A DNA stretch of 64,000 nucleotides, taken from assembly GCA_026986575.1 (NCBI GenBank), contig JALSOH010000004.1, forward strand, positions 660,693 to 724,692, written 5' to 3'. A program made the position numbers and the translations under genes. The notes beneath the pieces are model-generated. The model was not told the DNA's origin, did not search any database, and saw only the letters and a list, made by a program, of their open reading frames with translations. The number at the start of each line of letters is the position of its first letter. Position 1 is the first letter of the stretch. The stretch is from Thermoproteota archaeon. GTDB taxonomy: Archaea > Korarchaeota > Korarchaeia > Korarchaeales > Korarchaeaceae. Below, piece by piece: positions 17,748-26,025 of this stretch.

Positions 17748-18678
17748 TCGGCACGTCCGCTTTCAACATTACTAGGGTGGCCTCACCCTCCCTCCTCACC
17801 TCAACGAATCCTTTCTCTTCCAATCGCCTTATTTTTCTCCAGACAGTGGTCCTAGGGGCCTGAACCGCCTTTATGAGATCGGCCTGTTTGGCCACGCCAC
17901 CCCTCTTCTCTAGCTCTCTTAGGATCTCGTACTCTAGGGAACCCTCCTTTAGGTCTTTAGTTGCCCTACTTCTACTCCGTAAGACGATCACCGAGGCCGC
18001 CAGGGCGAGAGCAATGCCACCTGCGATCATTAAAGGGAGTAGAGATTGATTCACCGGACTCTGAACTCGGCTCGCCGGATTTACAGCCCCGCTTGACTCC
18101 CCGAGGGAACTAGTACGGGTAATTTCCACAACCTTCGCTCTGGAGATGTCTTCCCCGCCGAAGGACCGATTCATCTGTTTATGGGCTACTTTATAAGAGA
18201 GGGAGACGGTTCCCCCTGAGAATGATATCCGAAGGCCTCTCTCCGACTGTGAGATCTCATCAGGCAGCTTTGAGAGGCCTACAATCACTAACTGGGAGGG
18301 TGCGATCACGACGAGTTTATCTACATCCAGATCCAGTGTTAGATTCCATATCACTCCCGATTTAGAGGTGAGTGAGGGTGTCTGATAAGAGATCGTTATC
18401 TCTCTACTGCCTAGAGTCTCCACTATAAGGAAGGATCCATCCAAAGAGTAATTGAGGGGTATGCCATCACTGTTGACCACTATGAGGTTGTGCGGCTCCC
18501 CGTCGATTCTGATAACCAATCCCGAACTAGTCTCATTGAGCCTAACGGTAACAGTCACATCTACCCACCCATCTGGGAAGAGTACCACCTCGGCCGTTGC
18601 TGAACCGATGGACTGAGCTTGAGCCAAGACGAGCGTTAGAGCCAGTGGGAGTAGGAGGAGCTTAGACGGATAACTCAT
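17731..18678 (-). CDS. Membrane-tethered winged-helix regulator with extracellular domain
   Basis: The 315-residue protein has a signal peptide or anchor at residues 1-25 and an outer beta-rich domain to about 200. A transmembrane helix spans roughly 214-232, and a cytoplasmic winged-helix domain follows (EILRELEKRGGVAKQADLIK, RTTVWRKIRRLEEKG). Similar one-protein sensors are common in archaea. The outer part probably reads a surface signal and passes it to DNA. Upstream on the same strand, 44 bases away, is a secreted helical protein that may be its partner. GGGTGAAGG precedes the ATG. Confidence 0.8.
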   Translation of the reverse strand: MSYPSKLLLLPLALTLVLAQAQSIGSATAEVVLFPDGWVDVTVTVRLNETSSGLVIRIDGEPHNLIVVNSDGIPLNYSLDGSFLIVETLGSREITISYQTPSLTSKSGVIWNLTLDLDVDKLVVIAPSQLVIVGLSKLPDEISQSERGLRISFSGGTVSLSYKVAHKQMNRSFGGEDISRAKVVEITRTSSLGESSGAVNPASRVQSPVNQSLLPLMIAGGIALALAASVIVLRSRSRATKDLKEGSLEYEILRELEKRGGVAKQADLIKAVQAPRTTVWRKIRRLEEKGFVEVRREGEATLVMLKADVPTTSQA

Positions 18679-18721
18679 TAACCTTCACCCTTCCCCACAA
18701 AGAAAGGGGGATTAAGGAAGA

Positions 18722-19645
18722 TCAGCTGCCGGGAACATGATCTACTTCTCCCCTATTGCCTCTATTTCCACCTTTTCTCGTTCCTTTCATTCCTGGAGGC
18801 TCTACATAACCTTCAGAAGTGGTGTTATCTGGCGTTCCATGACCATGGTCATTACGTCCATGCTGATTTGTGACGTTTAATGCAGCGCTGGAATTCCCTG
18901 CCATTCCAGCCCTTACCATCCCCCTAGCCCTCTCCATAACCTCCTCAGGAGCACCGCTCATGTTTACGATCGTGGCGTTTTCTGGTACCTGAGCTTTCAT
19001 GTGCTCTCTTTCCTTCTCAGTAACCCTCTCCATAGCTCTATAAGCTTCTCTTATTCTGTTCTCGATCTTTATCATTAGACTAACAGCATCATTTGTCCTA
19101 TTCTGCATTAGCATTAGACTGGCCTGCTGCATGAGTCTCTCAGCCTCTCTCAGGTGTTCCATCACTGGGGTAATATTGACAGTGGCATTGGCCCTCATCA
19201 CAGCGTTCATGACCTTAGAGAGCAGCATCTGGGTTCTGTTGAGTTGACCCATAACCGTGGCATTAACCATGTCTATGGAACCGGTCTCAGCAATCCCGCA
19301 TTTGTAAAGCATTTGATACGCATCCCCTATCATGTTAATAGCCCTAATCACTAAGCTTTCCGCTTGACGATAGTTTCCAACACTCATTGAGGTTTCCGCA
19401 CTCTCTATTAGGGAATCTGCCTTGGATAAAGTTTCGTTCACCATCTGGAGAGCATTAGCACACTCAGGGTTGGAGGCATCGATTGAGGACATGGTTCCTA
19501 AGAGGTCTTCCTTTGCCTGAGTATATACCCCTATCAGCGCTTGCACCACATCTTGGTTAGTGGCAGCTACGGGTATGATGACTGCCAAGATTCCTATTAG
19601 TAGGGCGGCAGCAAGCTTGTTGGATACTGGGAGTCCCAAACTCAT
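18722..19645 (-). CDS. Secreted helical protein, likely partner of the membrane regulator
   Basis: No known family was recognised. The product is 307 residues, with a clear signal peptide (LAAALLIGILAVIIPVAA) followed by long amphipathic helices rich in M, E, R and N-glycosylation sites (several N-x-S/T). The C-terminal 60 residues are low-complexity G/N/H/R/P. Two cysteines occur in the outer helices. The ATG at 19645 has GGGGGTGAT ahead. An upstream in-frame start at 19714 lacks a ribosome site and would precede the signal peptide. It is cotranscribed with the tethered regulator, which suggests a periplasmic sensing or surface role (inference). Confidence 0.7.
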   Translation of the reverse strand: MSLGLPVSNKLAAALLIGILAVIIPVAATNQDVVQALIGVYTQAKEDLLGTMSSIDASNPECANALQMVNETLSKADSLIESAETSMSVGNYRQAESLVIRAINMIGDAYQMLYKCGIAETGSIDMVNATVMGQLNRTQMLLSKVMNAVMRANATVNITPVMEHLREAERLMQQASLMLMQNRTNDAVSLMIKIENRIREAYRAMERVTEKEREHMKAQVPENATIVNMSGAPEEVMERARGMVRAGMAGNSSAALNVTNQHGRNDHGHGTPDNTTSEGYVEPPGMKGTRKGGNRGNRGEVDHVPGS

Positions 19646-19721
19646 CAAATCACCCCCTGTAGGTGCATCTGTGGAGCGGGAGATAAGGACAGCGTCCGGA
19701 CGGCGGGCGCCCACTGGGCAC

Positions 19722-19931
19722 TTATGGTGGTTTGGGGAGGAGCTTCTTCAGTGCCTCAACATTCCAAGGATGTACCGTCTTCCTCCTCCTATCGACGGGA
19801 ATACCCCTTCTTCTGGCCTCTACTAGAGAGATCCCCGCCTCTTTAAGCTCTCCTAGGCTGAATCCCCTGCCCAACCTCTTCCTCTTATCCCTCCTAGTAG
19901 AGGTCAGGACTAGGGGGCTCAGCGACCTCAT
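19722..19931 (-). CDS. rpl13e: Ribosomal protein L13e (eL13)
   Basis: The core [20 protein letters not shown], with [18 protein letters not shown] after it, is the eL13 signature of eukaryotic and TACK-archaeal large subunits. At 69-77 residues it is the short archaeal form. The frame also opens at ATG 19955, but a TATA box on + 19954-19964 would place the transcript start near 19935. The ATG at 19931 is therefore more likely. A perfect palindrome lies between TATA box and start. The gene is divergent from the TrmB-type regulator. Confidence 0.88.
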   Translation of the reverse strand: MRSLSPLVLTSTRRDKRKRLGRGFSLGELKEAGISLVEARRRGIPVDRRRKTVHPWNVEALKKLLPKPP

Positions 19932-19934
19932 AGT

Positions 19935-19953
19935 GCCTAATGGCTCATTAGGC
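19935..19953. promoter_or_regulatory. Perfect 8-base inverted repeat at the L13e start site
   Basis: GCCTAATG-GCT-CATTAGGC lies immediately downstream of the L13e TATA box and covers the predicted transcription start. It is a good operator candidate. If transcription starts earlier it would instead form a leader hairpin around the alternative ATG. Confidence 0.5.
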
Positions 19954-19989
19954 ATAATAAATCTAACAGCGTTTCGGAGGGATAATCTT

Positions 19990-20000
19990 CAAATAATATT
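19990..20000 (+). promoter_or_regulatory. TATA box for the TrmB-like regulator
   Basis: CAAATAATATT is A/T-rich and centred about 33 bases before the ATA at 20028, the same spacing seen between the lysW TATA box and its ATG. The region is shared with the divergent L13e promoter. Confidence 0.45.
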
Positions 20001-20027
20001 TGACCTCCCTCGATACAAGGTGCGAAG

Positions 20028-20822
20028 ATAGAGGAGGATTCCCTCACTACGAGACTCAAAAATGTACTCCATCTCACGGAATACGAGGCTAGGACATATC
20101 TAGCCCTGATTGTGCATGGAAGTATGACTATCGGAGAATTGAGCGAACTGAGCGGGGTTCCGAGGGCTAAATGTTACGAGATCGTGAGAAATCTCGTTCG
20201 AAAAGGAATGATAGTGATGATCAGCAGTAAACCGGCTAAATACGCACCCCTACCAGCCAAGCAGGGAATAACCAATAGGATTGAGCAGTTGAGGAGGGAG
20301 CTTGAGAGGAAAGTAGTGGAGGCAGAGCAACTTCTGGAGGAAATAAGGGAGATCAGTGGTCAAGGATCCGTCAGGGAGGCGCAGATGATGATTATAGAGA
20401 GCCACGAGTCTATCCTCTCCAACTCAGTTAAAGATGCTGTAAACGCGGAGAGGGAAGTACTGGTGGCGCTATCTCAGAAGCCCGCTAGAATAGATTGGAG
20501 TAAGTATGCTAAGGACATCTTGGACTGTATGAGAAGGGGAGTGAGGTTCAGGTTCTTGGTACCCTCTCTGGATGTGTTCAGTAGTAGATTCAGGGAAATA
20601 CTGGAGAGAAGTACACTAGAGCCTCTTTCAAAGAACTTAGCAGAGATTAAGGAGACGAGAGCTGTGAAGGTGCCCTTCATGGTAATAGACAGCGACACAA
20701 CATACCTCTATATCTCAGATCCCGAGACTAACACCCTTAGGACCGCTGTCAGGATAATGGACAGCAGGATGGCGGAGCAGATGAAGGAGCTCTTCAACAG
20801 ATATTGGGAGATGGCTCATTAA
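20028..20822 (+). CDS. TrmB-family transcriptional regulator (apparent ATA start)
   Basis: This is a sugar-type TrmB regulator. The N-terminal winged helix reads LTEYEARTYLALI, then TIGELSELSGVPRAKCYEIV, followed by a coiled coil (about 80-115) and a C-terminal effector domain. The first normal start in frame is GTG 20112, but it would cut off the first helix of the DNA-binding domain. Between the in-frame TGA at 20001 and that GTG there is no ATG, GTG or TTG. An ATA at 20028 follows GGTGCGAAG exactly as the lysW ATG follows GGTGCGAAGAT. I therefore take 20028 as the probable start. A mutated start codon is an alternative. It ends four bases into the convergent TIGR04076 gene. Confidence 0.8.
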   Translation: MEEDSLTTRLKNVLHLTEYEARTYLALIVHGSMTIGELSELSGVPRAKCYEIVRNLVRKGMIVMISSKPAKYAPLPAKQGITNRIEQLRRELERKVVEAEQLLEEIREISGQGSVREAQMMIIESHESILSNSVKDAVNAEREVLVALSQKPARIDWSKYAKDILDCMRRGVRFRFLVPSLDVFSSRFREILERSTLEPLSKNLAEIKETRAVKVPFMVIDSDTTYLYISDPETNTLRTAVRIMDSRMAEQMKELFNRYWEMAH

Positions 20823-21124
20823 CACTTTTGTTTCAGTCTGACGAGCTTGAACACAACTGTTCCACCACATGTGAGCGGGGGCCCGGGATCAGGACACTGC
20901 ACACGTCCAACATCCCCCTCACCTATTCCCAATTGATCTGCAGGCACTCCGTGCGAGAAGGGGGAAAGAAGGGTTGCCATAGCAGTCAGGGCGTGGAGAC
21001 AGATCCTCACATCCTCCTCCCCTTCGATGTAGAAGCCTCTCAAGGTGAAGGAATCGCCCTTGCGGTATTTAGCTGCGCAATATCCTCTAACCTCCTCCAC
21101 CTCTATCTCGACTCTGTGTAGCAT
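20819..21124 (-). CDS. TIGR04076 family protein
   Basis: The 101-residue protein matches the small TIGR04076 family. It starts with a VRGYCAAKYRKGDSF segment, carries a central CLHALTAMA and ends with CPDPGPPLTCGGTVVFKL. Cysteines in these places are conserved in the family and could bind metal, but the function is unknown. It lies six bases downstream of the nicotinamidase gene on the same strand, so the two are probably cotranscribed. Confidence 0.8.
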   Translation of the reverse strand: MLHRVEIEVEEVRGYCAAKYRKGDSFTLRGFYIEGEEDVRICLHALTAMATLLSPFSHGVPADQLGIGEGDVGRVQCPDPGPPLTCGGTVVFKLVRLKQKC

Positions 21125-21130
21125 GAAGGC

Positions 21131-21712
21131 TCACCTCAAGAGTATCTCGTCCAGTCTGACTAGTACTGCTCCTTCCCTTACCATCTCGTCCTTGGCCCTC
21201 TCCTCATTACTCGGATCTATACCCCTCACTGCATCTTCCACGATGAAGACCTCGAATCCCAGCCTCAGCGCATCTAGGACGGTGGCCCTAACGCAGTACT
21301 CGGTCGCGACGCCTCCCACGAAGAGCCTCTTCACCCCTCTCTCCTTGAGGATCTCCTCCAAGTCAGTCCCCTCGAAACCCGAGTACGCATCCTTATCTCT
21401 ATCTGTCGCCTTGGAAACTATCATGGCACCTTCGGGGACCATCAGATCGGGGTGAAACTCAGCACCCTCGCTTCCTTGGACGCAGTGAGGGGGCCAAGGA
21501 CCGCCTCTCTGCTTGAAGGATACGTGGTCGGGAGGGTGCCAGTCCCTAGTGTAGATCACGGTGAAACCCCTCTCGGCGAAATGAGAGATCAGGACATTCA
21601 AGGGTGCCACCACCTCGTCCCCCTTGGGGACGGGGAGGGCGCCCCCAGGCATGAAGTCCCTCTGAACATCCACCACGATGAGCGCGGGATTCCGGACCGG
21701 TGCTACCCTCAT
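21131..21712 (-). CDS. pncA: Nicotinamidase
   Basis: This isochorismatase-fold hydrolase deamidates nicotinamide to nicotinate for NAD salvage. The catalytic triad is visible as the aspartate of VDVQRDF, the lysine of SKATDRD and the cysteine of GGVATEYCV. Metal ligands appear as D and H in TRDWHPPDH. The length of 193 residues is typical. The gene follows the ArsA-like cluster after 56 bases and precedes a TIGR04076 gene. Confidence 0.92.
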   Translation of the reverse strand: MRVAPVRNPALIVVDVQRDFMPGGALPVPKGDEVVAPLNVLISHFAERGFTVIYTRDWHPPDHVSFKQRGGPWPPHCVQGSEGAEFHPDLMVPEGAMIVSKATDRDKDAYSGFEGTDLEEILKERGVKRLFVGGVATEYCVRATVLDALRLGFEVFIVEDAVRGIDPSNEERAKDEMVREGAVLVRLDEILLR

Positions 21713-21768
21713 AGGGTGAATGTGAGCGTGGACCTCATAAACTTAGAAAGGTAGGGAGGTGTGGAGGA

Positions 21769-22815
21769 TCAGACCTCCAGCTCATCCAAGAAGTCGGGAA
21801 TCCAAGAGAACATATCCTGCGAGACCCTGGCCACCATGTCCACTCCCACTACCTCGCTGGGGTAGACGGGGATGTAGGACCTCACCAAGGGTCCGAGGTC
21901 CCTCTCTATCTCGGCCATGTACCCGAGCTGCTCCCTGTACTTGTTCCTTATGTACTCATTTGTCGTCGCCTCAGCGACTGCCTTAGGTATCACCTGATTC
22001 ACGATGACCCCGCCGACGGGAATGTCGAAGCCCTTCACCATCTTGATGAACCTCTTAACTACCGCTATGGGTAAGGAGAGCGGTAATGTGACGAAGAAGA
22101 ACGCAGTGAGCTCCTCGTTGAGCAGAATGTCCTTGACCCTGTTGAACCTGTCTTGCATGGACAGAAGGTCGGCCATTAGGGGATCCTTCTTTATCTCCTC
22201 CATCACCTTCTCCTTGCGGAAGGACAGCTTTACCCTCAACGATAAAGCCTCCTTCCTGCTCTCAATCATCCTCTCAAGCCAAAGCCCGTAGATCTTGCTC
22301 AAACCTATCAGTCTGGCCGCGTTAGCGACGGCGGCAGTGTCGAAGACAACCACATCATACTCCTCACCCTGCTGGAGCACCACATCCATCATCTTATCGA
22401 ACATCGCCGACTCTTGGAAGGCCGGGTTCGTGGTAGCTATGTCAATGAAGGGCTTAGGATCCATGGGTATGTCAGCCCACTTAAGGAACTCCGAAAGCCT
22501 CTTCGCAATGTTTTGCTTGTACTTCTCCACCACATCATCTATCTCCACTTCGAGGGCGTAAAGATTAGGAGCCCCCTCCACAGGCTTTATCACTCCTCCC
22601 CTCAGGTCCTGACCAAACAGGCTTGATAGTGAGTGTACAGGGTTGAGGGACACAAGAAGAGTCTTCTTCCCATCCTTGGCGAACCTGTATGCAAGGCCAG
22701 CAGCTGATATAGTCTTCCCGACGCCCCCTTTACCTCCGGTGAAGAGGAACTTGAGCTTAGGCTTCTTGGAGAGGAACTCGGGCATCAACACCTTCTCCTC
22801 CAAGCTCACCACCAT
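21769..22815 (-). CDS. ArsA/Get3-like ATPase, divergent partner subunit
   Basis: This is a deviant-Walker-A ATPase of 348 residues (FTGGKGGVGKT, 25-35). In switch I the catalytic aspartate of the usual DPAHS is replaced by asparagine (SLNPVHSL, N58). Switch II reads DTAAVANAARL instead of DxAPTGHT, and the adenosine-loop P-E..E motif is not recognisable. No CxxC pair is seen. It overlaps the upstream ArsA-like gene by ten bases. I infer a heterodimer in which this subunit hydrolyses ATP poorly. The ATG at 22815 is coupled to the upstream stop. ATG 22785 with GGAGGAGAAGGTG ahead is an alternative. Confidence 0.8.
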   Translation of the reverse strand: MVVSLEEKVLMPEFLSKKPKLKFLFTGGKGGVGKTISAAGLAYRFAKDGKKTLLVSLNPVHSLSSLFGQDLRGGVIKPVEGAPNLYALEVEIDDVVEKYKQNIAKRLSEFLKWADIPMDPKPFIDIATTNPAFQESAMFDKMMDVVLQQGEEYDVVVFDTAAVANAARLIGLSKIYGLWLERMIESRKEALSLRVKLSFRKEKVMEEIKKDPLMADLLSMQDRFNRVKDILLNEELTAFFFVTLPLSLPIAVVKRFIKMVKGFDIPVGGVIVNQVIPKAVAEATTNEYIRNKYREQLGYMAEIERDLGPLVRSYIPVYPSEVVGVDMVARVSQDMFSWIPDFLDELEV

Positions 22816-23807
22816 AGCAGGTCCCTCCTCGAGTTCATCAGGTCCTCAGCGACCTTCGCAATCATCTCCAATCCTTTGGGCTCTCTATCATACATGGGAA
22901 TTATTGCAGCGATCAGGTCTTCGAACTTCTCTCTTATCTCCAGCAAGTGTTTCTCCTGCATCTCTATTTTCTTTCTCAAGAGTTCTGGAAGATCGGGCTT
23001 GTTCAACAGGTCCCTAGGATATATCTGATTGACGATCACGCCGGACATCTCTATGTTCAGCTCCCTGAACATCTCTAGCGCGCGTTCCGTATCCAGTATG
23101 GCCATCTTCTCCGGTACCATTACCATGAAGAAGGCCGTCTTCTCGGAGTTGGTCATCAGCTCGGTGAAAGTGGTCATCTTCTTCCTTATCTCCTCCAGTT
23201 CCTTTAGGACCATGTCCTCGGTCTGCATCCCTCCCTTCAGAGTTGCAGCCACGGCCTCGTACTCAGCAGCCTCTTTCCTGGCCTCAGTTATCTTGTCCAC
23301 CCAGGCGCTGAGGATCTCAGCCATCGCCACCATTCTGACCCCATGACCGAATGGAGGCATATCGAAGACGTAGAGGTCATACTCTCCCGAGGCCACCAGA
23401 TCTGCCATCGCATCGTACGTCGCTGATTCGTACATAGCCGGCTCGGCGGAGGTGCTATCTATGTACTCTTCAATCTCTTTGGGGAGTTCCTCCAGTCCAT
23501 ACATGTCCATTATCTTATGTTTAATCTCCTGTTGGTACTCGGCTATTTTCTTGTCCGCGTCTATCTCTACTACGTAAAGATTGGGCGCAACTTCCACGAC
23601 TCCCTTACCGAAGAGGTCCCTCTCGAAGATGTCGCTCAGTGAAGCTTGGGGGTCAGTGCTGAAGCAGAGGACCTTCTTCCCCTCATTCACGGCCATATGG
23701 TAGCTAAGGGCGGCACTGCTAGTGGTCTTTCCCAAACCACCCTTCCCAGCGAACACCACCACCTCTATATTCGGCTTCCTCTCGAAGAATTCAGCTAAAC
23801 CCACCAT
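22806..23807 (-). CDS. ArsA/Get3-like ATPase, canonical-type subunit
   Basis: The 333-residue ATPase has GKGGLGKTT (21-29), switch I TDPQASL with D52 kept, switch II DMPPFGHGVRM and an adenosine loop MVPEKMAILDTERAL. These are the ArsA/Get3 nucleotide-site elements. A long helical insert (about 160-225) occupies the place of the client-binding region. There is no metal-binding CxxC, so a classical Get3 zinc dimer or arsenite pump is unlikely. It is preceded by a 107-residue membrane-like protein and CstA and followed by a second, altered ATPase. The client is unknown. Confidence 0.85.
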   Translation of the reverse strand: MVGLAEFFERKPNIEVVVFAGKGGLGKTTSSAALSYHMAVNEGKKVLCFSTDPQASLSDIFERDLFGKGVVEVAPNLYVVEIDADKKIAEYQQEIKHKIMDMYGLEELPKEIEEYIDSTSAEPAMYESATYDAMADLVASGEYDLYVFDMPPFGHGVRMVAMAEILSAWVDKITEARKEAAEYEAVAATLKGGMQTEDMVLKELEEIRKKMTTFTELMTNSEKTAFFMVMVPEKMAILDTERALEMFRELNIEMSGVIVNQIYPRDLLNKPDLPELLRKKIEMQEKHLLEIREKFEDLIAAIIPMYDREPKGLEMIAKVAEDLMNSRRDLLWW

Positions 23808-23826
23808 GGAACCACTCTCCCGCTCC

Positions 23827-24150
23827 TCAGCCGCTCAGTAGATCGGTGAAGTCTCTCTCCCTGAACAGCCTCTCCTTCCACGACTTTATATTGGGAACGA
23901 CGTAGGGTAAGATCTTCAACGAGTAGTAGGGTGGGATTATCGGGAAGCCCAGCATGTCACCCAAAGTCATCAGCATGAAGAGGTGCTCCATGTGCATCCT
24001 GGTCTTCAGGGCCGCGGTAGCTGCCCCGTGGACAGCGAAGCCATAGAGCACGCCCTTAAGGGCCTCGGAAACTCCTTCCTTCTTTTCTTCCTTCTTTTCC
24101 TTATTCTTTCTACCGAATAACGGGATAGGGATCACCTCCCAATCGAGCAT
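23827..24150 (-). CDS. Small hydrophobic protein beside the ArsA-like pair, paralogue of the 26026 gene
   Basis: No family was recognised. The 107 residues start with a lysine/glutamate-rich stretch (16-26). One or two hydrophobic helices follow (GVLYGFAVHGAATAALK and HLFMLMTLGDMLGFPIIPP), then ILPYVVPNIKSWKERLFRERD. The last part matches LLPYLLPEIEGWKQRQLRERD in the gene at 26026-26292, so they are paralogues. It lies 20 bases before the ArsA-like genes. It may be the membrane partner or client of those ATPases (inference). The start is uncertain. ATG 24150 is close to a T-rich run, and GTG 24135 is possible. A longer frame overlapping cstA is not credible. Confidence 0.65.
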   Translation of the reverse strand: MLDWEVIPIPLFGRKNKEKKEEKKEGVSEALKGVLYGFAVHGAATAALKTRMHMEHLFMLMTLGDMLGFPIIPPYYSLKILPYVVPNIKSWKERLFRERDFTDLLSG

Positions 24151-24170
24151 GAAAAAGGGAAATAAAAGGT

Positions 24171-25904
24171 TTAGGGAGAGACAGCCTTGGCCTCTACTTC
24201 TCCTTTTCTGACCTTGAAGTAGGCGCTCCAGAGGGCGTAGCTCATGTAGATGCCAAGCACGAAGAGCACTATGCCTATGACGAAGAAGAGCGCATTGAGG
24301 GCCCACGCCGCCCCGGGATACTGGGTCAGCGGCGGTTTCGCCAGCGGCTTCTTTATACCGAAGGTACTCAGTCCGAAGGTGTATATCTCCCAGAGGAGGG
24401 CGGAGAGGGTGACGATGGTCATGAACGCGGCTGGCACGGCGGAATACCACGAGGGCTTGTTCATCTTGGCAACATAGAAGGCCACCAGCGTGAGGGCCAT
24501 CGCAGCCAGCAGCTGGTTGCTACCACCGAAGTATATCCACAAGTTTATCCAGCTTCCGGTCAATGCGAATATGATGGGCAGTATCAGACCTATCACGGTG
24601 GCTACATACTTGTTCCCGAGCCACTCCCAAGATCCCCTGAAGAGCTCGGCGCTGAACACACGCCAGTACCTTGTGACGAGCGCCTGCACAGTTATAGCAT
24701 AAATGACGAGGAATATCGAGAAGAACGTCAGTAGATACGCCTTTGAAGCATCCCCTCCGAGGAACGGGGCGGTCAGCAAGGTGGCTCCGTTAACGAAGGC
24801 CGATATCTTACCCTTAGCTATGAGATCCGGCGAGACGACCATGTAGGCAGCCAGAGCTGAGGTGGCGAGCAGACCCTCGGTGAGCATTGCTCCAGCCCCT
24901 ACTGGCCTGGCATCGGTCTCCACGTCAAGCTGCTTCCCAGTCGTGGAGGTGCTGACGAGGCTGTGCCATCCCGATATCGCACCGCATGCTATAGACACGA
25001 AGAGGATCGGGAATATCGGACCTACGTTCTGGACGTACCATCCCTTGAACGCTGGCTGGATAAGCTTCATGCCGGTAGCAGGAGATATGAGGGCGCCGAA
25101 TATTATCAGCAGGACCCCTCCTATGGCCGGAAATACTGCCACGAAGTTCATCGGGGTGATGAACTTGGGAAGCGGGACTATGGCTCCGACGAAGAGTATT
25201 ATCGCGAGGATTATCGACCACACTTGGATGGACCACGGGCCGAAGAAGTCCTTAGGCGGCCACGCCACAGCAGTGCCTACCCCAACACTGATCAGCGTGA
25301 GTATTATCGCCAGTGCGGTTACGCCGAAGATGTTAGCCTTGTACTTGTAGAGGAGCTCTCCCACTATGAGACCGGTTATTATGATGCCTATGGTTGCTAT
25401 GAAGGAACCTGGGAAGACGTTCCAGAATAGCGATACAAGATAGATGAACACCGCCGAGATTATCAGCAGGTAGAAGAGCAAGTATGCCAGCAGTATCTTC
25501 CTTCCCCTCTCTCCTATAGCGTTATAGACGAGGGGACCCATGGATCTGCCCTCGTTCCTGACCGTGAGCATTATGGTGCTGTAATCTTGGACCCAACCGA
25601 TGAACATGTTCCCTATTACTATCCAAATGAGGGCTGGCAGCCAGCCGTAGGCGACGGCTATGAACGGTCCCAAGATGGGTCCCAAGGCAGCTATGCTCTT
25701 GAACTGGAATCCATAGAGGACGTATCTACTTACTGGAAAGTACTCCACGCCGTCCAAGTACATGTGGGCTGGTGTAACCTTCTTCTCGCTTACCTCCCAG
25801 ATGTGCTCGTCGACCCACTTGGCGTACACGTAGTAGGCGAATCCGTAAGCAACTAGAGCCCCGATTATCCAGAGGGAGGGGGTCTCCAAGAACGCTACCT
25901 GCAT
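24171..25904 (-). CDS. cstA: Carbon starvation protein CstA family transporter
   Basis: This polytopic membrane protein of 577 residues has the CstA hallmarks: YFPVSRYVLYGFQFKSIAAL near the N-terminus, GPILGPFIAVAYGW, MFIGWVQDYSTIM and a conserved C-terminal half. Bacterial relatives import peptides or pyruvate. An aggGGGGT ribosome site precedes the ATG. The upstream 121 bases hold two palindromes. Downstream, after a T-rich stretch, come a small hydrophobic protein and the ArsA-like pair. The conserved order suggests a shared function, but no link between CstA and ArsA proteins is established. Confidence 0.92.
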   Translation of the reverse strand: MQVAFLETPSLWIIGALVAYGFAYYVYAKWVDEHIWEVSEKKVTPAHMYLDGVEYFPVSRYVLYGFQFKSIAALGPILGPFIAVAYGWLPALIWIVIGNMFIGWVQDYSTIMLTVRNEGRSMGPLVYNAIGERGRKILLAYLLFYLLIISAVFIYLVSLFWNVFPGSFIATIGIIITGLIVGELLYKYKANIFGVTALAIILTLISVGVGTAVAWPPKDFFGPWSIQVWSIILAIILFVGAIVPLPKFITPMNFVAVFPAIGGVLLIIFGALISPATGMKLIQPAFKGWYVQNVGPIFPILFVSIACGAISGWHSLVSTSTTGKQLDVETDARPVGAGAMLTEGLLATSALAAYMVVSPDLIAKGKISAFVNGATLLTAPFLGGDASKAYLLTFFSIFLVIYAITVQALVTRYWRVFSAELFRGSWEWLGNKYVATVIGLILPIIFALTGSWINLWIYFGGSNQLLAAMALTLVAFYVAKMNKPSWYSAVPAAFMTIVTLSALLWEIYTFGLSTFGIKKPLAKPPLTQYPGAAWALNALFFVIGIVLFVLGIYMSYALWSAYFKVRKGEVEAKAVSP

Positions 25905-26001
25905 ATTTACCCCCCTGAAAGTGACCTTTAAGTAGGTAAGGCGATCAGTTAGCTAATTAACTTTGCTATATACGTCTTTTGCTTATACTATGGAAAGATT
26001 T

Positions 26002-26018
26002 TTCACAAATTGTGTGAA
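26002..26018. promoter_or_regulatory. Palindrome TTCACA-N5-TGTGAA upstream of cstA
   Basis: This perfect 6-base inverted repeat, with a second overlapping one (CACAA-A-TTGTG), lies about 100 bases before cstA and just past the end of the small paralogue gene. A further near-palindrome, GTTAATTAGCTAAC on the minus strand, lies nearer cstA. They are operator candidates for cstA. Confidence 0.45.
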
Positions 26019-26025
26019 TGGATTT

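Noticed and set aside
23827-24450. 207-codon frame extending the small ArsA-linked gene upstream
   Set aside because: Its first 100 codons are antisense-style shadow of the cstA 3' end in another frame. The real protein begins near 24150.
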